Shown piece after piece: positions 1 to 4,757 of a DNA stretch of 25,348 nucleotides. How positions within the stretch are numbered: the first letter of the stretch is position 1; each line of letters opens with the position of its first letter. Position numbers and translations under genes: made by a program. Under the pieces are notes generated by a model. That model ran no database searches. It worked only from the letters and a program-made list of their open reading frames with translations, and was not told where the DNA came from. Origin of the DNA: a virus; the IMG/VR virus record IMGVR_UViG_3300025759_000638, positions 1 through 25,348 of that record; one strand, 5' to 3'.

Positions 1-91
1 CTATGCCTACGGCATTTAAAGGGCAATTTACCTCAATTACGCCCTCAAAGACCTGTGTTTTAAATTATTTTCTCTAATTTACGCAAATGTA

Positions 92-120
92 TTGACCCCG
101 CTAAAACTTTGTGATAAAAT
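92..120 (+). promoter_or_regulatory. sigma70-type promoter, copy 1 of a repeated module
   Basis: A TTGACC -35 box (92-97) is followed after 17 bp by TAAAAT (115-120), and then directly by CGGCGCC in the expected start region. The surrounding sequence (GCAAAT..GTATTGAC..CCCGC..AAA) recurs around the promoter at 498-526, so this looks like a duplicated promoter module. Downstream lies only a 4-codon ORF with a good ribosome site (ATG at 146), then the promoter of the 219 gene. Confidence 0.6.
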
Positions 121-163
121 CGGCGCCATTTGGAAAAGGGGACAAATGATGCTAAAATAATTC

Positions 164-191
164 TTGCTTTGCTGGAAAATGTCTGTATAAT
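164..191 (+). promoter_or_regulatory. promoter for the 50-aa ORF at 219
   Basis: TTGCTT (164-169), a 16-bp spacer and a perfect TATAAT (186-191) lie 27 bp before the start codon. An AAGGAG ribosome site (207-212) stands between. The -35 box is weak. Confidence 0.5.
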
Positions 192-218
192 ATATTACAT
201 ATTCAAAAGGAGATTAAA

Positions 219-371
219 ATGACAGATAAAAAAGCAACAAAAGTTCTTGAGCCAACCAAAGCACAATTGGTGAGAGATGTGGAACAAAAGTTTCGTCTTA
301 AAAAATTCGAGCTAGATAGCTTGGAGAGAGCGAACAAAGCGACAATTGTCAAATTGTTAAGCCTCAGATAG
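219..371 (+). CDS. small charged protein, 50 aa, function unknown
   Basis: A short ORF starting at ATG 219, with AAGGAG six bases upstream and its own promoter. It ends at TAG 371, just before an intrinsic terminator, so it is a complete single-gene transcription unit. The product is rich in Lys and Glu, with no Cys and no membrane segment, and is probably all-helical (ends ANKATIVKLLSLR). I do not recognise the family. Its place beside the repeat and DnaA-box region makes a role in replication or copy control possible, but this rests on position only. Confidence 0.7.
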   Translation: MTDKKATKVLEPTKAQLVRDVEQKFRLKKFELDSLERANKATIVKLLSLR

Positions 372-377
372 AGCGAG

Positions 378-400
378 GGGGACGAAAGTCCCCTTTTTTT
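378..400 (+). terminator. intrinsic terminator
   Basis: GGGGAC, a GAAA tetraloop and GTCCCC form a 6-bp GC-rich stem (378-393), followed by seven T residues (394-400). It ends the transcript of the 219 gene seven bases after its stop codon. Confidence 0.9.
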
Positions 401-411
401 GGTTTAAAAAT

Positions 412-431
412 GATAGTAAGTGCTTACTATC
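412..431. promoter_or_regulatory. operator-like palindrome, left copy
   Basis: GATAGTAAG and CTTACTATC are perfect 9-bp arms around a 2-bp centre. The core AGTAAG..CTTACT recurs at 729-742, on the other side of the tandem repeats, so the two are probably sites for the same dimeric protein. Confidence 0.55.
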
Positions 432-497
432 GCTGCAGCGGGCGTTCAAATAGGAGACAAATGTCGAAAAGTTTTTTCATTAATTTGCAAATATGTA

Positions 498-526
498 TTG
501 ACAGACCCGCAAAAGTGTGTTATAAT
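498..526 (+). promoter_or_regulatory. consensus sigma70 promoter reading into the tandem repeats
   Basis: TTGACA (498-503), 17 bp, TATAAT (521-526): a full match to the sigma70 consensus. GGGCGCC follows immediately, as CGGCGCC follows the promoters at 92 and 1588. No gene follows. The transcript would cross the tandem repeats, so a primer or regulatory RNA is conceivable. Confidence 0.75.
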
Positions 527-545
527 GGGCGCCGCCGGCTTTGTA

Positions 546-669
546 GACTTCGCTTTGGCACTTCACTTTCGCACTTTGGCGCTGGAGACTTCGTTTTGGC
601 ACTTCACTTTTGCACTTCGGCGCATGGCGACATTCGTCACTTTATCACTTTAGCACTTTGGCGCAGAGC
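546..669. repeat. three tandem 41-42 bp repeats
   Basis: Units start at 546, 587 and 629, each with GACTTCG or a variant. Units 1 and 2 differ at few positions. Unit 3 is more diverged but keeps GCACTTTGGCGC at the same place. Within units a shorter CACTT motif recurs. Such iterons often bind a replication initiator or partition protein. The frame crossing them (462-733) is open and has an AGGAGACAA before its ATG, but it would span a consensus promoter and is rejected as coding. Confidence 0.8.
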
Positions 670-728
670 GTGTGAGATTCGACATCTGTCCCTTTATCTC
701 AAAAGCAACAAATGTCCAGATTTATGTA

Positions 729-742
729 AGTAAGCGCTTACT
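729..742. promoter_or_regulatory. operator-like palindrome, right copy
   Basis: AGTAAGCGCTTACT is a perfect 14-bp palindrome. It shares the core of the palindrome at 412-431, and the pair brackets the promoter and tandem repeats. Confidence 0.55.
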
Positions 743-769
743 AACCAAATTGTTCCACGAATGTTCCAT

Positions 770-799
770 TGTGGATAAGTCTGTGAATAGTGGGGATAA
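770..799 (-). other. cluster of three DnaA-box-like 9-mers
   Basis: TGTGGATAA (770-778) is the exact complement of the consensus DnaA box TTATCCACA. TGTGAATAG (782-790) and TGGGGATAA (791-799) are close variants in the same orientation. Two TGTTCCA motifs precede them (751 and 762). Three boxes within 30 bp are unlikely by chance in AT-rich DNA and support binding of host DnaA. Confidence 0.65.
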
Positions 800-807
800 C
801 TCGCCCT

Positions 808-835
808 CTCTCAAATTACCTAAGTAATTTGAGAG
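808..835. other. 12-bp perfect hairpin
   Basis: CTCTCAAATTAC, loop CTAA, GTAATTTGAGAG. No T-run follows on either strand, so it is not a canonical terminator. It lies between the DnaA boxes and the end of the leftward operon, and could slow leftward transcription or be part of the origin. Confidence 0.6.
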
Positions 836-862
836 TATGACGAAGTATGACGTTTTTAGCGT

Positions 863-1033
863 TTAATCGTCTTTCGACGGGAAGGGATTGTCCCGTGTTC
901 CGCAAATGGAATAGAACCCAAATCCATAACAGCACGAGCATTCGTCAACCCCAGTAAAACCGCAGCCGCCACATTGCTCGCAAGGAATACGAACCTTAAG
1001 CGGGTCATTATCGTTGTCAGATTTATCATACAT
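863..1033 (-). CDS. small zinc-finger protein with DnaJ-like cysteine motifs, 56 aa
   Basis: The start at 1033 is chosen because AAGGGG lies six bases before it and it overlaps the stop of the upstream gene; the longer open frame has no ribosome site. The protein has an acidic N-terminus, then CEQCGGCGFTG and CSCCYGFG. These are two CxxCxGxG-type motifs as in the DnaJ zinc-binding domain, here alone without a J domain. The four paired Cys would bind one zinc. It is the second gene of a two-gene leftward operon. Its partner is not known; similar orphan fingers in phages are thought to act in protein or nucleic acid binding. Confidence 0.7.
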   Translation of the reverse strand: MYDKSDNDNDPLKVRIPCEQCGGCGFTGVDECSCCYGFGFYSICGTRDNPFPSKDD

Positions 1034-1442
1034 ATTTAACCCCTTTTTTCTGAAAATGCCGTCTAGCCTTAGCCATATAGAGATGAGCATTTTCTGGTTT
1101 CCAAGTGACCTGAACATTTCGCATACGCTCAACCACATCTACAGTCTGGGCAACTGTTAGGCGGTCAGCTGAAATCCACCAGTCCCATGTGCGATTTGGG
1201 GATTTGGATAATTCCTCTGGACTCCAAACAACAAAGGCTCTGGAATGAACCCTATCTAGAATTTCATGACCAGCTCTCTCGACTGCCCTAGCGTGACGCA
1301 AGGATTTGCAAGGCAAGGCAACATTAATATTCATGACTTTGTTATAGGCTCGTCGCCAATGATCAGAAGTCACACCAATAGTTACGCAGTGTTCCTCGCC
1401 CTGAATGAGCGACCAACCTACATAAACAAAATAGTCTTTCAT
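1026..1442 (-). CDS. possible GIY-YIG/T5orf172-like nuclease-fold protein, 138 aa
   Basis: The start at 1442 has AGGAGAAAATT before it and a leftward promoter at about 1475. The N-terminus YFVYVGW, then TIGVTSDHWRRAYN and AVERAGHEIL, follow the layout of the GIY-YIG/T5orf172 fold: a first strand, a (K)IG-T segment with a following Arg, and a later helix with a Glu. The two canonical GIY and YIG tyrosine motifs are degenerate, so activity is uncertain. The C-terminal part has Trp-rich and basic segments (TWDWWISADR, KARRHFQKKG). Its stop overlaps the start of the zinc-finger gene. A similar protein is encoded at 2728-3213. Family membership is my reading of the pattern, not a search result. 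Confidence 0.7.
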   Translation of the reverse strand: MKDYFVYVGWSLIQGEEHCVTIGVTSDHWRRAYNKVMNINVALPCKSLRHARAVERAGHEILDRVHSRAFVVWSPEELSKSPNRTWDWWISADRLTVAQTVDVVERMRNVQVTWKPENAHLYMAKARRHFQKKGVKYV

Positions 1443-1472
1443 AATTTTCTCCTTATTAATTAATGAACCCCT

Positions 1473-1481
1473 AGTATAACA
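1473..1481 (-). promoter_or_regulatory. extended -10 promoter for the leftward 1442-863 operon
   Basis: Read on the minus strand, TGTTATACT is an extended -10 (TGnTATACT). It lies about 30 bp before the start codon at 1442. No clear -35 box is seen, which fits extended -10 promoters. Confidence 0.5.
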
Positions 1482-1587
1482 GCAAACCCGCCAAAATTAG
1501 AAGTATTGTATAAATATACAGTATCAATATCCCTATCATATAAAAGACTAGTCTGTCAAATTTTTTTAAAATTTTCTGTCACATGAT

Positions 1588-1617
1588 TTGACAAACAAAT
1601 ATAAGGTGTGGTAAAAT
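1588..1617 (+). promoter_or_regulatory. sigma70 promoter, copy 3 of the GGCGCC family
   Basis: TTGACA (1588-1593), 18 bp, TAAAAT (1612-1617), followed by CGGCGCCGCC, as at 92 and 498. A long palindrome begins in the initially transcribed region and no gene follows rightward. Confidence 0.6.
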
Positions 1618-1625
1618 CGGCGCCG

Positions 1626-1650
1626 CCAAATGAGAATCATTCTCATTTGG
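1626..1650. promoter_or_regulatory. Fur-box-like palindrome or attenuator hairpin
   Basis: CCAAATGAGAA and TTCTCATTTGG are perfect 11-bp arms around TCA. The core TGAGAATCATTCTCA (1631-1645) has the 7-1-7 inverted repeat form of Fur operators. It begins nine bases after the -10 box, a position where a repressor would block the promoter at 1588. The palindrome is followed by GATTTTT, so it could also end the transcript early as an intrinsic terminator. Both readings are inference. Confidence 0.5.
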
Positions 1651-1697
1651 GATTTTTATGTTTTTTGGGAATTTCCTGGTGGTCTCTTAAATCGTCT

Positions 1698-1781
1698 CAC
1701 CTTAAAATTTGTTTATTTTGTTAAACTTTGTTTATAAACAAATTTTAAGGTGTGTTGGCTCAAATGTCAAGTTTTGTGACA
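1698..1781 (+). repeat. composite inverted-repeat element, copy 1
   Basis: A 19-bp perfect inverted repeat (1698-1716 and 1734-1752, 17-nt loop) is followed after exactly 12 nt by TGTCAAGTTTTGTGACA (1765-1781), itself a TGTCA/TGACA inverted repeat. Copies at 2258-2343 and 3737-3822 have the same layout. Stem positions next to the common TTAAAATTTG core differ between copies with matching changes on the other arm (CACC/GGTG, CGCC/GGCG, TGGT/ACCA), so the pairing is conserved. Confidence 0.85.
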
Positions 1782-1793
1782 AATTTTTTGCAT

Positions 1794-1820
1794 AAAAAAA
1801 GAGGGCAAAAAGCCCTCTTT
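1794..1820 (-). terminator. intrinsic terminator for leftward transcripts
   Basis: AAAGAGGGC, loop AAAAA, GCCCTCTTT (1798-1820). On the minus strand the stem is followed by a run of T residues (the A run from 1800 back to 1794). It ends the candidate RNA and sits just beside inverted-repeat element 1. Confidence 0.85.
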
Positions 1821-2192
1821 AGTTGGTGTGAAAATCTTTTGATTGTTGTTAAGTAATCTTTCGATAACCTAAGTTTTAAATTTTCAGATTGGGCAACGTC
1901 TTATTTTAATTTTGGTTATAGTTAATATAAAACCCAATCCACCAAGCGATTTAAGGAATCAAAAAATCTACCTATCGTTTCCAGGTGATCGTGCTGTCGG
2001 TTAGTCGGCATAGCCTTCCTGTTTTCTAGCGTTCGATTCCCCTTTCGGTTTTCAAGCGTTTAGTTCGATTCCTCAAACCTAGTTAGAGAGGTCGGAGTGC
2101 TTTGCGTTTTCGTTCCTCTCGGTGTCCTCGGTTGCCCTTGGAAGTCGGAGTTCGGAGAGTTGCTTTTCCTCGCCTTATTCCCTCTCTAACAT
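1795..2192 (-). ncRNA. candidate structured non-coding RNA, about 400 nt
   Basis: This gene-free stretch is bounded on the minus strand by a promoter (-10 at 2199-2204) and a strong intrinsic terminator (1794-1820). The transcript would begin at about 2192 with AUGUUAGAGAGG. Its GTTAGAGAGG (2190-2181) pairs perfectly with CCTCTCTAAC (2091-2082), closing an 89-nt domain. Further pairings are a 7-bp GATTGGG/CCCAATC helix (1887-1893 with 1933-1939) and a small ACCT/AGGT hairpin (1970-1986). The 1960-2190 part is richer in GC than its surroundings. A GTTCGATTCC-like sequence occurs twice on the plus strand (2031-2040 and 2063-2072), but no tRNA fold closes around either copy. It does not match the parts of RNase P RNA or tmRNA that I can recall. 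Confidence 0.5.
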
Positions 2193-2198
2193 AAGATT

Positions 2199-2227
2199 AT
2201 TATAACCCGAAAATATAATTTTGTGCA
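2199..2227 (-). promoter_or_regulatory. leftward promoter for the candidate RNA
   Basis: On the minus strand, TGCACA (2227-2222), 17 bp, and a perfect TATAAT (2204-2199). The -35 box matches four of six consensus bases. The predicted start, near 2192, is two bases before the long-range stem. Confidence 0.45.
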
Positions 2228-2257
2228 AGTCTTTTTTGAATTATTTTTAAATCTTCT

Positions 2258-2343
2258 CGCCTTAAAATTTGCGTCCCTTCGGTTAATGCTTTGCATTAAG
2301 CAAATTTTAAGGCGTGTCAGATTAAAAGTCAAGTTTTGTGACA
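2258..2343 (+). repeat. composite inverted-repeat element, copy 2
   Basis: A 14-bp perfect stem (2258-2271 and 2301-2314) surrounds a 29-nt loop that holds its own 7-bp hairpin (TTAATGC, TTT, GCATTAA at 2283-2299). After exactly 12 nt comes AGTCAAGTTTTGTGACA (2327-2343). The copy has the same orientation as copy 1, and a leftward terminator likewise lies directly beside it. Confidence 0.85.
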
Positions 2344-2370
2344 CAAAAAAAGAGGGCAATTTGCCCTCTT
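2344..2370 (-). terminator. intrinsic terminator of the leftward 3614-2405 operon
   Basis: Arms AAGAGGGCAA and TTGCCCTCTT (2350-2370) around one T. On the minus strand the stem is followed by T residues (A run 2344-2350). It lies 35 bp past the last stop codon of the operon. Confidence 0.85.
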
Positions 2371-2404
2371 ATAAATTCTGATTTAGTTTTAAAGGAGATA
2401 GAAT

Positions 2405-2626
2405 TTAATCAGAATTTTTCGAAATGAGTTTTTCAAGTTCTCTTATTTTAGAATCCCAATATTTTGTTGGTTTCCCTTGTGATTCATATTCTCTTTTGAA
2501 TCTTTTATATTTAGTTAATAGAATTTTATTTCCTAAAAGTTTTCCTTGCCTGTTTGCTCTGTTGATTCCCTCTATACCTTTCGATTGGATAGATGTTGTT
2601 TTTAATTGGTTTTGCGATTGCGTCAT
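2405..2626 (-). CDS. small basic protein, 73 aa, weak resolvase-like segment
   Basis: The last gene of the leftward operon. The ATG at 2626 has AAGGA eight bases upstream. The protein is Lys/Arg-rich and helical. The segment QSKGIEGINRANRQGKLLGN recalls the link between the catalytic and DNA-binding parts of serine resolvases (..GI..A..RG...G.). However, no catalytic domain is present, so it is either a remnant or an unrelated small DNA-binding protein. It overlaps the upstream gene by 101 bases in another frame, which is unusually long, so one of the two may be truncated or frameshifted. Confidence 0.5.
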   Translation of the reverse strand: MTQSQNQLKTTSIQSKGIEGINRANRQGKLLGNKILLTKYKRFKREYESQGKPTKYWDSKIRELEKLISKNSD

Positions 2627-2738
2627 ATTTAAAAGTCCTTTCGAGTTCTATTTTCTTTTTGAAGTTGTCAGCAGTTGGCTCGATTCCAACCTTAATAATT
2701 TTGACATCTTGCCCATTAATATTTGTTTCAATTTGCAT
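2526..2738 (-). CDS. small protein of unknown function, 70 aa
   Basis: I chose the start at 2738 because it overlaps the stop of the preceding GIY-YIG-like gene, with GGGGAAAAG upstream. The N-terminal half looks like a small beta-rich domain (MQIETNINGQDVKIIKVG). The C-terminal half is basic. No family is recognised. The out-of-frame overlap of 101 bases with the next gene is odd for this otherwise tightly coupled operon. Confidence 0.45.
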   Translation of the reverse strand: MQIETNINGQDVKIIKVGIEPTADNFKKKIELERTFKYDAIAKPIKNNIYPIERYRGNQQSKQARKTFRK

Positions 2739-3213
2739 ATAGTTCTTTTCCCCATTGTTGCAGTTCGTTAACATTCCTAGTCTTTGATCTTAAAATCTTT
2801 TGCAGTTCAGATTCCAGATAGAAAATAAATTCATCATCTGTAGTTGAATCAGCATTATAAATTTCAGTATAGCCATAAATTTTTTTATCGCTAATTGCTG
2901 AATATTTTTCAAAAGCACAGTCTAGGCTTTTCTTTAAAAATTTCTCGATATAATAAGTTTCAATATCAAGCCACCTTAAACCCTTGTCAAATGAAAGCCA
3001 AATATAACCTATCTCATAATCAGCATAATCTTTTTCAAATGATTTAAACCTTTTTACAGCGTCTATAGTTTTTCCGAATTTAATATATCGTTCTATGATG
3101 TTTCCCTTATCTGATTTTTTCTCAATCGATAAAAGATATAAATGCGAATATTTTAATTGATCTAAAGGCACATTATATTTATAAATCTTTCTAGTTAATA
3201 TTTCTTTTTTCAT
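2728..3213 (-). CDS. possible GIY-YIG/T5orf172-like nuclease-fold protein, 161 aa
   Basis: The start at 3213 has AGGAAACA directly upstream. The protein shows HLYLLSI, then IKFGKTIDAVKRFKSF, and later LDIETYYIEKFL. This matches the strand, (K)(F/I)GKT, Arg and catalytic-Glu helix pattern of the T5orf172 branch of the GIY-YIG fold. It is about twice as long as the minimal domain; the rest is charged and unrecognised. It is the central gene of an operon bracketed by inverted copies of the composite repeat, which would suit a mobile or homing cassette. A second protein with the same pattern is encoded at 1026-1442. Function is inferred from the motif layout only. Confidence 0.65.
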   Translation of the reverse strand: MKKEILTRKIYKYNVPLDQLKYSHLYLLSIEKKSDKGNIIERYIKFGKTIDAVKRFKSFEKDYADYEIGYIWLSFDKGLRWLDIETYYIEKFLKKSLDCAFEKYSAISDKKIYGYTEIYNADSTTDDEFIFYLESELQKILRSKTRNVNELQQWGKELYAN

Positions 3214-3427
3214 TGTTTCCTATTGTTTGATAATCTCGAATCCAACCAATAAGACCGATTCCAGAGGTAAAAAAATAAATCCATAATGACATTATGAAAG
3301 TATGAATTGTTAAAATTGATAGAGCAATAATAAAAGCGATTGCCCTTGTTTTTGAATTAGTAAAAAAAGGGGCAATGCCAATAATGATTGCCCCTAAAAT
3401 GCCAAATAATAAAATGGCTAAATCCAT
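3191..3427 (-). CDS. small integral membrane protein, 78 aa
   Basis: Two hydrophobic segments can be seen (about residues 3-20 and 28-58, the latter perhaps two passes), followed by a short polar tail. The ATG at 3427 follows the preceding stop by one base, so translation is probably coupled. Its end overlaps the next gene by 23 bases. No family is recognised; a role at the inner membrane is all that can be said. Confidence 0.65.
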   Translation of the reverse strand: MDLAILLFGILGAIIIGIAPFFTNSKTRAIAFIIALSILTIHTFIMSLWIYFFTSGIGLIGWIRDYQTIGNNEKRNIN

Positions 3428-3428
3428 A

Positions 3429-3614
3429 TTAGGATTTTTCCCAAGCTGTTAAGTGTCCTAGCTTATTGGTTTTCCAATCGTAATTTTTAGCAATACCTTT
3501 TAGTTCTGCCATAATTTTTAAATTGGCTACAGTTATTCCATCTGCTTTGATTCTGCTATCGATCATCTCGGCTAGTTTAACTTTTGGGATGTTGGTTTCT
3601 TTTTTCTTTTCCAT
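3429..3614 (-). CDS. small basic protein, 61 aa, first gene of the leftward operon
   Basis: The start at 3614 has AGAGGTAAATC before it and a promoter about 30 bp further upstream. The product is Lys-rich and predicted helical (KLAEMIDSRIKADGITVANL), with a Trp-containing C-terminus. No Cys and no membrane segment. The compact helical form would suit a small regulator of the divergent promoters, but no HTH is clear and the family is unknown. Confidence 0.65.
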   Translation of the reverse strand: MEKKKETNIPKVKLAEMIDSRIKADGITVANLKIMAELKGIAKNYDWKTNKLGHLTAWEKS

Positions 3615-3641
3615 GATTTACCTCTTTTTGAATGTCTATCT

Positions 3642-3669
3642 AGTATATCAATTTAAGAAATCTTATCAA
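3642..3669 (-). promoter_or_regulatory. promoter of the leftward 3614-2405 operon
   Basis: On the minus strand, TTGATA (3669-3664), 16 bp, TATACT (3647-3642). It is divergent from the rightward promoter at 3868, with composite element 3 between them. Confidence 0.6.
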
Positions 3670-3736
3670 TGGGGAATCGCAAATTATAGCCTTTAATAGT
3701 GGTTAAAAAATAACCAATATTTTTTTGTAAAAAAGT

Positions 3737-3822
3737 TGTCACAAAAGTTGACATTTAAAGTGACTTGGTTTAAAATTTGTTTTATTAAACAAGTTTAAAC
3801 AACAAAAACAAATTTTAAACCA
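3737..3822 (-). repeat. composite inverted-repeat element, copy 3, inverted
   Basis: TGTCACAAAAGTTGACA (3737-3753), exactly 12 nt, then an 18-bp perfect stem (3766-3783 and 3805-3822). The 21-nt loop contains TTAAAC..GTTTAA. It is the mirror orientation of copies 1 and 2. It occupies the 315-base gene-free gap between the divergent operons (3615-3929), so it may control both. Confidence 0.85.
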
Positions 3823-3867
3823 TGTCTTTTAAAGCAAAATTAAAAAGAAAAATAATTAAAATAAATC

Positions 3868-3896
3868 TTGCATACCTAGTGGAAATTTCATATAAT
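3868..3896 (+). promoter_or_regulatory. promoter of the rightward 3930-5002 operon
   Basis: TTGCAT (3868-3873), 17 bp, perfect TATAAT (3891-3896). The predicted start near 3903 coincides with an upstream ATG, so the ATG at 3930 with its AAAGGAG is the likely start codon. Confidence 0.7.
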
Positions 3897-3929
3897 TAGT
3901 GTATGTTAAATATTAAAGGAGAAAATAAC

Positions 3930-4157
3930 ATGAGTAAGAATGAAGTCGAACAAGCTAACCTAAGATCAGAATTATGGTCATTGGTTCATCAAGTATCTAA
4001 ATTAGATATGGAGATTGCTAGAAAATTAGATGTAGTTATTAGCGATCTTCAAGAAGTCCAATTTAGAATAGGATTAGATAAGGGTACAGAGATTGGCTTA
4101 TCAATCCATGAGAAAGGACAAGCAATTCTTTCTTTAATCAATAAGGAGAATTCATAA
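3930..4157 (+). CDS. small helical protein, 75 aa, function unknown
   Basis: The start at 3930 is preferred over 3903 because AAAGGAG (3915-3921) stands nine bases before it and the transcript starts at about 3903. The product is acidic and amphipathic, with heptad-like hydrophobics (LWSLVHQVSKLDMEIARKL), so it probably dimerises as a coiled coil. It is the first gene of a five-gene coupled operon. No family is recognised. Confidence 0.7.
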   Translation: MSKNEVEQANLRSELWSLVHQVSKLDMEIARKLDVVISDLQEVQFRIGLDKGTEIGLSIHEKGQAILSLINKENS

Positions 4158-4330
4158 TGCCTATTGAAGTAATGATTGCATATATTCCTCTTACCTTTGC
4201 CATTATAATAGTAATCTATTCTAGTGCCTTTGAAACCTCTATGCCTTACAGCGTTCAGCTATTGTTAAGCTTTGCTAGTATTCTGTTAGTAATGTTATCA
4301 ATGCTAATTTTATTTGGGGGTATAGTATGA
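4157..4330 (+). CDS. two-pass small membrane protein, 57 aa
   Basis: A short ORF whose ATG shares its first base with the preceding stop (TAATG), with AAGGAG nine bases upstream. Its own stop overlaps the next start as ATGA. Two hydrophobic helices (about residues 5-24 and 35-57) are joined by a short polar loop (ETSMPYS). The size and topology resemble small phage membrane proteins such as holin-like or inner-membrane modifiers, but nothing more specific can be supported. Confidence 0.7.
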   Translation: MPIEVMIAYIPLTFAIIIVIYSSAFETSMPYSVQLLLSFASILLVMLSMLILFGGIV

Positions 4331-4566
4331 CAAAATTAAATAATGCAATGTATGGGGGCGATACACATTTTCAACAAATGATAAGCAGAATGAAACCTTA
4401 TTCAGTTCATGCAAGTGTTGATCCAATCGCAAGAATGGTAAAGTTTAGAAAAGTTTATCAAGAATATATTTTAACGCTTGGCTTAACAGCCGAGCAACGA
4501 GATACCTTAACAACAAAGATTGAGGATTTCGCAACAGCATCTTATGATGCAGGAGAAATGGGATGA
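4327..4566 (+). CDS. small protein, 79 aa, function unknown
   Basis: ATGA overlap with the preceding gene, with a G-rich ribosome site (GGGGG at 4316-4320). The product is soluble and largely helical in its second half (AEQRDTLTTKIEDFATASYD), with a Gly/His-containing N-terminus. No family is recognised. Confidence 0.65.
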   Translation: MTKLNNAMYGGDTHFQQMISRMKPYSVHASVDPIARMVKFRKVYQEYILTLGLTAEQRDTLTTKIEDFATASYDAGEMG

Positions 4567-4757
4567 TTATATTTAATCTAGGGAATGATAGGATAGAGGG
4601 CAAAGATTGGAAAGATTGTCAAAAGCAAATGAAAACAAAAATGCTTTTAAAATCTTTATTTTCTGAAGTGCCTGTTTTTAATATGGAGTTAAACCATTAT
4701 GAGCAATGGCAAAAAGAGGAACGCTTTAAGAAAACAAGAATGAAAGAGTTGTTTTAA
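4563..4757 (+). CDS. small protein, 64 aa, function unknown
   Basis: Starts in an ATGA overlap with the upstream gene, with GGAG ahead of it. It is charged, with conspicuous Lys/Gln/Glu runs in the C-terminal helix (EQWQKEERFKKTRMKEL). No recognised domain. Coupling on both sides supports it as a real gene. Confidence 0.6.
   Translation: MIIFNLGNDRIEGKDWKDCQKQMKTKMLLKSLFSEVPVFNMELNHYEQWQKEERFKKTRMKELF

Larger units (their letters stand above)
372..862. other. candidate replication origin and control region, no convincing gene
   Basis: This stretch of about 490 bases holds no ORF I accept. In order it contains a terminator, a 20-bp operator-like palindrome, a consensus promoter, three 41-42 bp direct repeats, a second related palindrome, three DnaA-box-like 9-mers and a 12-bp hairpin. 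Iteron-like repeats next to a DnaA box cluster are the usual arrangement of plasmid and some phage origins. No replication initiator gene is visible in the window, so the assignment is inferential. Confidence 0.5.

Noticed and set aside
146-160. Four-codon ORF (ATG ATG CTA AAA) after AAAAGGGGACAA
   Set aside because: A good ribosome site, but only four codons. It might be a leader or chance; it cannot be supported as a gene.
546-669. CRISPR array
   Set aside because: The units are contiguous 41-42 bp direct repeats with no unique spacers, and no cas gene is seen.
410-733. Open frame across the tandem repeats, with AGGAGACAA before an ATG at 462
   Set aside because: It spans a full consensus promoter, two palindromes' vicinity and three direct repeats. 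The translated product is Cys/His/Arg-rich without a plausible domain, so the repeat structure explains the open frame better.
2025-2080. Two GTTCGATTCC-like sequences resembling tRNA T-arms
   Set aside because: The flanking bases do not pair as a T-stem, and no acceptor stem, anticodon arm or CCA context closes around them on this strand.
1795-2192. RNase P RNA, tmRNA or HEARO-like RNA
   Set aside because: A GAGGAAAAG segment recalls RNase P, but the other conserved parts are missing. No tRNA-like ends with a tag frame for tmRNA and no adjacent IscB-type gene for HEARO.
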